From: an uncultured Lachnospiraceae bacterium
GTDB taxonomy: Bacteria; Bacillota; Clostridia; Lachnospirales; Lachnospiraceae
Direction of reading: 5' to 3'
DNA length: 8,826 bases
NCBI GenBank assembly: GCA_937916415.1
Contig: CALGGH010000006.1
Location: 1-8,826 of the forward strand
Shown: positions 1 through 7,700 of the stretch, piece after piece
Layout of the letters: every line of letters begins with the position of its first letter
How positions within the stretch are numbered: the first letter of the stretch is position 1
The notes under the pieces: generated by a model
What the model saw: only the letters and a program-made list of their open reading frames with translations
What the model was told of the DNA's origin: nothing
Databases searched by the model: none
Translations under genes and position numbers: made by a program

Positions 1-92
1 ACGGACTCGCTCATCTGCATCAGGTGCTTGAAGAGCAGGTCGCTCGTCATGCGCACCCCTATCGGCCCCGTGGGCCATTTGAATTTTTCCAT
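1..92 (-). CDS. Start of a probable Rpn / PD-(D/E)XK transposase-family nuclease (partial)
   Basis: Only the first 30 codons are in the window: MEKFKWPTGPIGVRMTSDLL continuing FKHLMQMSES. The ATG at 92 has a well-spaced GAGAGGT and a promoter about 105 nt further up. The 'P-x-G-V-R-M-T-x-D-L-L-F-x-x-L-[LM]-Q' segment resembles the N-terminus of Rpn-type proteins (PD-(D/E)XK nuclease family transposase), where M-T-[ND]-x-[YL]-F-x-x-L-L-Q leads into the nuclease core; that family is abundant and multicopy in Lachnospiraceae. The catalytic residues lie outside the window, so activity cannot be judged. The gene has the same orientation as the giant gene but is separated from it by a terminator and has its own promoter, so it is probably not in its operon. 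Confidence 0.6.
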   Translation of the reverse strand, partial: MEKFKWPTGPIGVRMTSDLLFKHLMQMSES

Positions 93-100
93 AACACAAT

Positions 101-107
101 ACCTCTC
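101..107 (-). promoter_or_regulatory. Ribosome binding site of the Rpn-like gene
   Basis: GAGAGGT on the minus strand lies 8 nt upstream of the ATG at 92, at normal spacing. It is a good partial match to the Shine-Dalgarno sequence (AGGAGG-like) and decides the start of the leftmost gene. Confidence 0.7.
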
Positions 108-116
108 GTAAAATAA

Positions 117-182
117 GGTGTCATAATCATGACCGGGCGTCATGACCCGGGTTACTGGATTGTCATTATGATTCGTAACACC
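117..182 (-). promoter_or_regulatory. Structured 5' leader: long imperfect stem with inner GC hairpin
   Basis: In the minus-strand transcript GGUGUUA (plus 176-182) can pair with UGACACC (117-123), including one G-U pair. Inside that, AAUCAU (168-173) pairs with AUGAUU (125-130), giving 13 base pairs around a small internal loop. Within it a CCGGG/CCCGG hairpin (146-150 with 133-137, 8-nt loop) forms. The structure ends about 24 nt before the start codon and just before the ribosome binding site. It could be a cis-regulatory element or an RNA-stabilising leader; as DNA it also contains the direct repeat tcatgacc (127-134, 140-147), so a protein operator is an alternative. I do not recognise a known riboswitch. 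Confidence 0.45.
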
Positions 183-203
183 TCTTTTACAACAGGTACC
201 TTA

Positions 204-232
204 AGTATAATCCGACTGCGTAAATGGGGCAA
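204..232 (-). promoter_or_regulatory. Sigma70/SigA-type promoter of the Rpn-like gene
   Basis: On the minus strand TTGCCC (plus 227-232; 4 of 6 matches to TTGACA) is separated by exactly 17 nt from TATACT (plus 204-209; 5 of 6 matches to TATAAT). The predicted start of transcription is near 197, giving a 5' leader of about 105 nt before the ATG at 92. Its position, between the terminator of the upstream gene and the next start codon, supports independent transcription of the Rpn-like gene. Confidence 0.65.
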
Positions 233-255
233 GGTGCTTTTGCGGGCATCAAAGA

Positions 256-275
256 AAAAATGCATAAAAATGCAT
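256..275. repeat. Perfect 10-bp tandem repeat (two copies)
   Basis: The decamer aaaaatgcat occurs twice head to tail at 256-265 and 266-275. It lies in the T-rich tail of the terminator (reading ATGCATTTTT twice on the minus strand) and lengthens the T-rich zone. It was probably made by a small slippage duplication. Confidence 0.85.
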
Positions 276-310
276 AAAGCAAGCCCGGAGCGCTGGTGCT
301 GCTCCGGGCT
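256..310 (-). terminator. Intrinsic terminator of the giant gene
   Basis: On the minus strand a perfect 10-bp GC-rich stem (AGCCCGGAGC pairing with GCTCCGGGCT, plus-strand 301-310 and 282-291) encloses a 9-nt loop and is followed by a T-rich tail reading TTGCTTTATGCATTTTT and more T's. The stem begins 52 nt after the TGA of the giant gene. The tail is interrupted by TGCA rather than being a pure U-run. On the plus strand only weak T content follows, so it acts mainly on minus-strand transcripts. Confidence 0.82.
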
Positions 311-361
311 GCGTTTCGTTTAAGCCTTGTGCTTAATGATGATCGTCAGGATGACCGTTCA

Positions 362-1723
362 TCACTTGAGGATGGACTTGGCAACGATCTTGACCTTGAG
401 GGTCTTGGTTCCGCTGATCGCAACTCCGGTTTCGGTGGCATCGTCTCCGGTTCCCACGATGGTGATCGTCATGCTGCCCTTCTTCACGTTGTTGGTGTAT
501 CCGGCCACCTTGAAGTCCTCGCCGTACTTGAGGGTCTTCTGTGCTCCGCCTATCTTGAGCGTGACGGGGATCTTCGCCCAGTCTTCCTCGGTAAGCTCTA
601 TGGCTTCGCCGGTGTATTCCTTGAAGACCGTCTTGTTGTCTACCTTGACCTTGGCATTTCCGAGGTTTGCTCCGACCGTGAAGGTATTGCCGATGGTGCT
701 GCCGGCTGCGACGTCGTTACCTGCTGCCGCCGCAGCCATCTCGACGGTCTTGCCTGCCACGAGCTTGCCCTTGGCGTCAACCCCGCCCTCTTCGGGCGAT
801 ACGGTAAGGGTGTACTGCGTCTTAACCTTGAGCGCGTCTCCGTTGGGATCAAGGATCGTGGCCTTGACAGATGCCTGCTTGGTTCCCTCGAATACGGTTG
901 CCGCCTCAAACGTGCAGTCGTCCAGGCTGAGCGCGGTCACGGAGAAGGTCTTGTCGCCAAGCTTGCCTGAGAAGTTGCCCTTGCCGGATATCGTGGCGGT
1001 GGCGCTTCCCACGGCCTTGTTGTTCTTGTACTTGACGGTGTAGTCCTGACCTTCCACGAGGTCGTTTCCGTTGAAGGAAAGCCCGATCTCGGGAGTCGCT
1101 CCCTTGACCCTGTACTCTGCTGATTCCGTTACGCTTACGTCAGACTCCTCAAGCGAGGTGATGGGTGCCGCCGCAATCTTGAAGGTCTTCTTCTTGGCAG
1201 CGGTCTTGGTTGCCTTCGCGTTGGCTCCGGTTACCGTGACGGTGGCGGATCCCTTGTTCACGTTGTTGGATATGGTCACGAAGAACGTCTTCGCGGATTC
1301 TCCCTCTCCGACGGTTCCTTCGTATGCGTTTCCGTCAAAGTCGTCTGCCTTGACCTCTGCCGTGGTTTTGTCACTGAAGGTGACGGTCACGGAATCGGGC
1401 ATTACCGGCTCTCCGGTGTAGGTCTTGCCTGCCGCGGTGACTGCGACAGTCTTGATCACGGGCATTGTTGCCAGGGTGACCGAGCTGTCCTTGAGCGCGT
1501 CGGCGACGGGATCAACGATCTTGAACGTCGCGACGCCGTTGGCGCCTGCATAGTTGCCTTTGCCGGTAACGGTGACGGATGCGGTTCCTGCCGCCTTGTT
1601 GTTCTTGAACTTGACGGTGTAGTCAACGCCCTTGGCAAGAGTCACTCCGCGGTTGTTGTCAACGACGCTGAACGCGGGAGTGATGGCTGCTCCGGTGAAT
1701 GCGTACTCTTCCTCGAGGTCCTC
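362..1723 (-). repeat. C-terminal YTG/KNNK Ig-like repeat array
   Basis: Residues about 2366-2818 carry at least four related modules plus one more divergent segment. Two are near twins: 2366-2437 (YAFTGAAITP, DYTVKFKNNKAAGTASVTV, GKGNYAG, FKIVDP) and 2556-2630 (DYTVKYKNNKAVGSATATI, GKGNFSG, FSVTAL). Two are diverged: 2457-2552 (KTYTGEPVMP, NKGSATVTVTGA, FKIAAAP) and 2722-2818 (FKEYTGEAIE, LKYGEDFKVA, NNVKKGSMTITIVGTG, VKIVAKSILK). The segment 2631-2721 lacks the KNNK core. The array ends the protein directly with a Lys-rich strand. These modules are common at the ends of large Clostridia surface proteins. Lys is almost always AAG here. Confidence 0.7.
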
Positions 1724-4700
1724 GATGGAGATGCCGGCCTCCTCAGCGATGTCTATGCTGTCTGCTCCGGGAACGACGTCTCCGGTCTTCTTGTCAACCT
1801 TGTAGCTGTAGGTGTCAGTCCAGGTATAAGCCGTTGCTTCCGTAGCCGTTGCGGATGCATAATAGCTAGCCGTTGCGGTTGCCTTGAACCTGGCGCTGGT
1901 CTCGCTGTCCTTGCTTATCTTTTCTACGGAAGAAGCCTTGATGGTGTCCGTAACCTCCTGAGTATCCGTTCCGTTAATGACTACGATCGTTACCTTAACG
2001 GATGCCTCAGGAATGCTCGTGATCGTTGCAAGCTTCTCATCCCAGGTCCAGTCCTTGCTCGTAGGAGCAGCCTTAAGGTAAGCCATCGCTTCCTGCCTGG
2101 TCGTTATGTCATAGATCTTCGAGTTAACGATCGGCGTCATCTCGCCGCCCTCCGGTGCAAACTTAGGCGTAGCCGTTGCGGTGAACTTCGTGACGTCGCC
2201 GAAGATGACCGTACCGGCATCCACGTCAGCCGTAAGGGTATCTCCGCTCTTGGTGCCGTCCTCGTCCACGTAGCCCACCTTTACGGTAGCCGTAGGCGCG
2301 CTGCCGGTGAACTCCCAGGTCCATGCCGGAGTAACGGAGGCATCGAGGTAAACCTTCTTGTCAAGCTGGGCTTCGTTTGTATCCTTATCGATGATATATG
2401 GCTGGCCGTCAACGGTGATCTTCCCTTCGTCAGTCATGGAATAGGAGATATATTCACCAGTCTTGGCAGCCAGATACTTTTTCCCGTCAATTCCCGTAAA
2501 CAGTCCCGTTTCTACGTATCCATCCTTACCAACGTAGTATTTCTTTCCGGCAAGTTCCTGCACTCCTTTAGCCGTCACCTGTTTTCCGGCAGCATTGATG
2601 AGAATGAGCCTTCCGCCTTCCTCAATCACCTTGGAGGTAACCAGTTCAGACTCCCTGTAATAATGTACCGTACCGTTGATGCTTCTTGAACCGCTTACAA
2701 GATCCGCACCATCTTCGAAATACCTGGTTTTCCCGCCGCTTACGTACTCACCATTCACGTACAGCTGGATGTCATATTTCAGATTTTCGGTGGTTAAGTG
2801 AAGAGTGGTTGCGCCGACCTCCCCGGAAATCTTCGCCACAGCAAATGATCCGGTCTTTGACGTTCCGCCGTCAGTCATGGTAATCTCGGCAGCAGTTTTG
2901 TGCGTGCTGTCCCAAAGGACGTTTGTTTGACCCTCTCTACGCTCCGGAGTACCACCATTATAAATCGTAAAGAACCCAACGTGATCCGCGGCAATTTTTA
3001 TGGCATCATTTGAGCTTTTAGGCTCCTGCGTGATGGTCTCTACGGCATAATCCGTAAGAGTTGTTGTTGAAGTGCTTTCAGCGTTATTTGTACCAACAGT
3101 CTCGTCAGTGAGACGAATCACGCTGTCGAAACCGGCAATCTTGGTAATGGCAGGATCGCTAAACTTTACGTACAGGTCAAGGGACGCTCCTCCAAGAGTG
3201 GTACCAAGCTCACTTGCTGCTATTTCAATAGCTTTCCCAGCTTCAAACTTCACGTTAGCAGTTGTGGCTGAAAGATCCGCTGATCCGGATCCCCATCCAA
3301 GGAAGTCTTTTTCGGCGGCATTGGTATATCCATCCGTATTCGTAACGGTTCCGGTGGGGTAAATGGCCTTATAGTTAGCAGCATTTGCAATCGTATAGGT
3401 ATCAGCCCCCGTGTAAACGATCTTCTCAACGATGTCTCCGGCAGCACCGTCAGCCACGGTGACGCCATTGTTCTGGACAAGATATACGTTGCCTTCCGCC
3501 TCAGAACCAGTCTGTGCCTTGAAGGTGAGCTGATAATAGGTTGCGAGGTCGAAGTAAGCCGAGAAGCTTTCCGTCGCGCTTATGGCTGCCGTCACCTTGA
3601 CGGTGCCCGCACCAAAGCCATTATCAGTTTTTATGGTCGCAAGAACTGTTTTATCAGGGGCATACACGGACGTGATCGCAGGGGCATTACCCGAACCTGA
3701 AATGATTTTGCTCGTTTCTTCAGAATCCGTAACGTCTTCTATTGACCAACTTGACTGACCAACTTCTTGAGGACCACCCGCATCCGAGTACTGGAATATG
3801 ACGGTGTTGGAATTCGGAGCGGAACTGCCGACAAGAACGTTTATGTCAGTATCCGTGGTTGTGGTTGTGGTACCGTTAACCTTCTTAAGAGTTATCTTTT
3901 GTTGTGTGTTTTCATCTACGGTAATTTTAACGGTAATGGTCTCGGTCTGATTCCACTTGTTCACGATGGTTATCGTAACGCTGGCGGAACCTTTCTTAAG
4001 GGCTTCCACGGTGACGTAATGACCGGATGTCGATGCTTCAACCGCAACGTTGTCCTTGCCCGTATCTGCAAGCTCAACGGTGACGTTAGGATCATAGGTT
4101 CCACTTTCGTTAAAATCAATCGCATTTTCCTTAGTGTTGTTAGCCGTTGAAGTTCCTTCCGTCTTCTCATAATAGTAAACGGGGAACTGCTTTGACTGTC
4201 CCTGAAGGATGGTTATTTCGGTGTTGCCGGTCTCGTCGGTCTCGTCCATCTCTAGCACGAAGTTTTTGGCATTCTCAACAATAAATGCTGATTTCGCACT
4301 CCCACTGCCGCCTACGTTGATCTCGGCACCGGAATACTCCGCCGCGCCAATGGTCCACTTGTAGTCAACTACAACCCCGGAGGTGGTCGTCTTGCTGCCT
4401 ATTACCGTGGCTGCCTTCGTGGTAAGGTCGAGAGCCTCACTCGTAGGATTAGCAGCGTCAAGCGAAAGGCTAAGGGTTCCCTCGGCGTCGGTGGTATACG
4501 TGGCCTCCCTTTTAACCGTTCCGGCGTTAAGATCTATCGGATCATCGGCGTCAATTGCAAGGTACCTGATCGAAAGAGGCAATTCGGAACCAAGCGCAAT
4601 GTATTCAGTAGCAGCCACGACGGCATCCTTCAGGTCGTTGTAAACCGTTATGCTGCCATAGATGTCCTCCCAGACTGCCGTAATGATATCATTGGACGCA

Positions 4701-7700
4701 ATTGTTACCTTCGTTCCTGCCGGATAATATTTGTCTGACTTGGAATTTACCTTCCATCCGATAAGGGTACGCTTGGGATCCACGTTAGTAAACGCGTTTG
4801 CACCAGGAAGCGTGATCACGGTGCCCTTGGTCACGCCGTCAAACACGTAACCGGTAGCCTTATTGGCCTCGTCTGATCCGATGTTGCTAAAGGTCGTCCC
4901 AAATGCGGCCTTGCCTTCGGTCGTAAGCTGAGGCGTCCTGTAATCGTATGCCGTGGCACCAGATCCGCCATGGGCACCCGAAGAATCGCCCGTGTTGACC
5001 GTTATGTTGTAAGCAACTATTTTGTTGTATACTGCCGCCGTCACGGAAGGAACGTCGGTGCTGATCGCGGGAACTCCGTTGACGGAAACGTCACCCTTAA
5101 CCACGCTTGCGGTGTTGACCTTAGCAGCCGTAATCGTGTACGTGCTTCCGGATCTCTTTACGCTGACTCCGTCATTATTAGCTTCCACGTCCTCGAAAGT
5201 CGCATCGGTTATCTCCTTCACGTGGGTTTTGCCAACGGGATCACTCAGATATGCGGCAATTCCGGCTTCGGTAAGTTTCTTGGGCGTATTTACTTCGTCC
5301 TTTGCAATCATTCCGTTAACGATGTTTGACCAGGTGAATCCATCAAGGTCTTCAAACACTCTGTAGGTCACCTTGGCGGTGCCAAATTTGGCATTGTTCC
5401 TTTCAAGGTCAAGGTTGACGGTGTTATTCGTAATGACTATTTCATTATTGTATTCAACCACTGCAAGCGTGCTGTATCCATAGGTCTGGGCTATTGCGGT
5501 AAGGTCGATTGTGGCGGTGTCCTCGCTTCCGTCGACGTACGTAACGGTTGCCGTCGCGGTAACCTTGCCGGCATCCTTTACCTCGGAGATCACAAGTTTT
5601 TCGTCGAAGGGATCCGTTGTGCTCCCAACCGGATCAATAACAAGATCCTCCACGATTGCGTTTCCGGTATATTTAGGAGTGGTTGTCCAGCTGATTTCGG
5701 TGATTTCTTTTTTCGCGCCTATCTCACCGCTCTGTATGGCATTCGACCTTGCGACCTTTTCGCCATCCTCATCAAGCTGATAGGGCATGATGTTAAGGGT
5801 CGCCGTATCATTAAATACCGTCTTTTTCGCATCGGTATAAGTTCTGATGACCGTCTCATCAATGCCTGTTGCGATATTTGTATTGGACCCAGTTGCAGCC
5901 ACCGTCGAAATAAGGCCCAAGCCACCCTCATAGAATGACTTCAAGGGCTTAACGGTTAGCGGAATGGTCGCCTGATAGTACACCTGATCAACCCATCCCG
6001 CGGCACCATTAAGGGACTCCTTGACGGTAATCGTGTCCGTTAGGTCTGACTCATGTGCAAGAGAAGTGGTGGTCAAAACGCTATACGTCGACTCAGTGCC
6101 GGCTGTCCCAAATTTGGCGATCGCAGTTTTCCCGGTCCCATCCGCCTCATTTCTCGCCAGCGTATAAGTCGTGTTGGCGGCAGCACTCGGCGTAACTGAA
6201 AGCAGGTCGTCTCTCTTAAACGTCGTTGCAAGCTTTACCTGATGCTTCTCAACAACTGCGGTTGCAAGATCCTCTCCGCCCGCATAAAGGGTTACGCCCT
6301 TGGTCAGATCCACGTCAACGTTAGCCTCATCGGCGGCATTACGATAGGTCACCTCTGCGGAATAGCCAGTAGCCTCCCTTTCGGTCTGGACAAACAGGAA
6401 GACGGGATTGGACGCCGTAATGGTATTGAGGGTAGTTGCTGTAAGTTTATTTGCACCATTTTCCAACGTAGCCACTGCAGCAAGGCCCGCCTCAGCGGTA
6501 ATGTTGTTCGATGCGTTATTGTACCTCCAGGCCTTTACAAAGGACCCGCCATTTTCCGTGATCTCAATGGTGATTCCGGTTCCTGCGGGAACTCCGGCGA
6601 GGGTCTTGCCATCTTTGATCTCCGTGTCGTTCACCTTTACCGTGGCATAGGGGTTGGCAACTTTCGTAAACGTGTATCCTGTCTCAACCTCATACTTGAG
6701 GTTTATGTTTGAATTTATGTTTGAGATGGTGTACTGGATTGCCCCCGTGCTGTCGGCTACGCCCTCGCTCGTAATGTCGGTAGTGGTTTCATTTTCCACG
6801 TAGGACATGGATTTTATGGCGTATCCTGCCTGAGGAACGGCCTTAAAGGTAAGGGATCCGCCGTCCTCAACGAAGCCAACGCTCTGGGTGTCGTCGATTA
6901 CTTTTTTGTCAGACGTACGATAGAATTGTACTTTCGATGAATCATAACTATCCACTGAAACATAATTAAGCGTCCCGCTTTCATTCGAAGTCGTGATTGT
7001 TATGGTCAGGGGACCGGTAATGGAACTTACGGTGTATACCCCGCCGTCCTCAGCGGCAAGGGTGTTGTTGGACGCGGTGGCAGAATATGTAAACGATTTA
7101 GGGCTTGCGCCTTTTTCGTTAAACATGTCCACGCGGATCATGTCAACCTTTTTGCCTGAAGCGGGCAGAATTTCAAAGGTATAGTCCTCTCCGGTTATGG
7201 CTTCGCTTTCAGTCGCCGCATGCGTCCCACCAGATGACCTGCCAGCGTATGCTCCGGTAAGCGTAAACGAAGCAACATTGGTAACCTTGTCAGTTCCGCC
7301 GTTTACTTTATAGGTAACCACTTTAGCCGTCCCGTCGTATGCATTCTTAACGGTAACGGCTTCGCCGGTGATGGCGGAAATGAAAATGTTAGCCGTCATT
7401 TCGTTTTCGGGAATATAATAAACGGCCCCGCCGGCATTAATCGTTGTCCAGTTATCTGTATCAGCCTTTGCAACATCATAAGTCTGGGATGTCCCGGTGG
7501 CGTTAGAAGTAGTGTCTATCCCGCTCACCATGACTTCCGAACCATCTTTATAAATCAGGACTTCCTTGTCATTCTTCGCTTCCTTGGGAGTTGCCTCTCC
7601 GGCGATCAGGTAATCAACCTCCTGAATCACGCGGCCGGTTGAAGCTTCGCTGTTAGGGTCGTTTACGAAGAAAACAAACCTCCCGCCCTTTGTGGCGGAC

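Larger units (their letters stand above)
93..361. other. Intergenic region between the giant gene and the Rpn-like gene
   Basis: This 269-bp gap holds, in minus-strand order, the 3' untranslated end of the giant gene (311-361), its terminator (256-310), the promoter (204-232), the structured leader (117-182) and the ribosome binding site (101-107). Little of it is unexplained. It shows no tRNA or insertion-sequence end, and no small ORF that I can support. Confidence 0.7.

Noticed and set aside
117..182. Leader inverted repeat considered as an insertion-sequence or MITE end
   Set aside because: No flanking target-site duplication or transposase fragment is visible, and placement between promoter and ribosome binding site fits a transcript leader better. 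This is not fully excluded.
129..323. Plus-strand ORF of 64 codons with an AAGGTG 8 nt upstream
   Set aside because: It runs backwards through the leader, promoter and terminator of the minus-strand genes. Its product is rich in scattered Arg/Lys/Trp with no recognisable motif, and no promoter of its own is evident. The ribosome-binding-site match looks fortuitous.
362..460. Search for an LPXTG-type or dockerin-like anchor at the C-terminus
   Set aside because: The last residues are KTLKVKIVAKSILK with no sortase motif, no hydrophobic helix plus basic tail, and no dockerin calcium-binding loop.
296..1043. Two overlapping plus-strand ORFs of 224 and 238 codons
   Set aside because: Both lie antisense to the GC-rich C-terminal repeat array. 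Long antisense frames are expected opposite biased repeat codons, and they compete with each other for the same DNA.
362..1723. Repeat array considered as a CRISPR or intergenic tandem repeat
   Set aside because: The repeats are in frame, of different lengths and diverged as protein modules, without regular spacers. They are coding repeats.
3767..4150. Plus-strand ORFs opposite the middle of the giant gene (127 codons here, and similar ones at 4970-5366 and 6242-6712)
   Set aside because: They are shadows of the continuous minus-strand frame. They lack ribosome binding sites I can credit and show low-complexity composition mirroring the sense codons.
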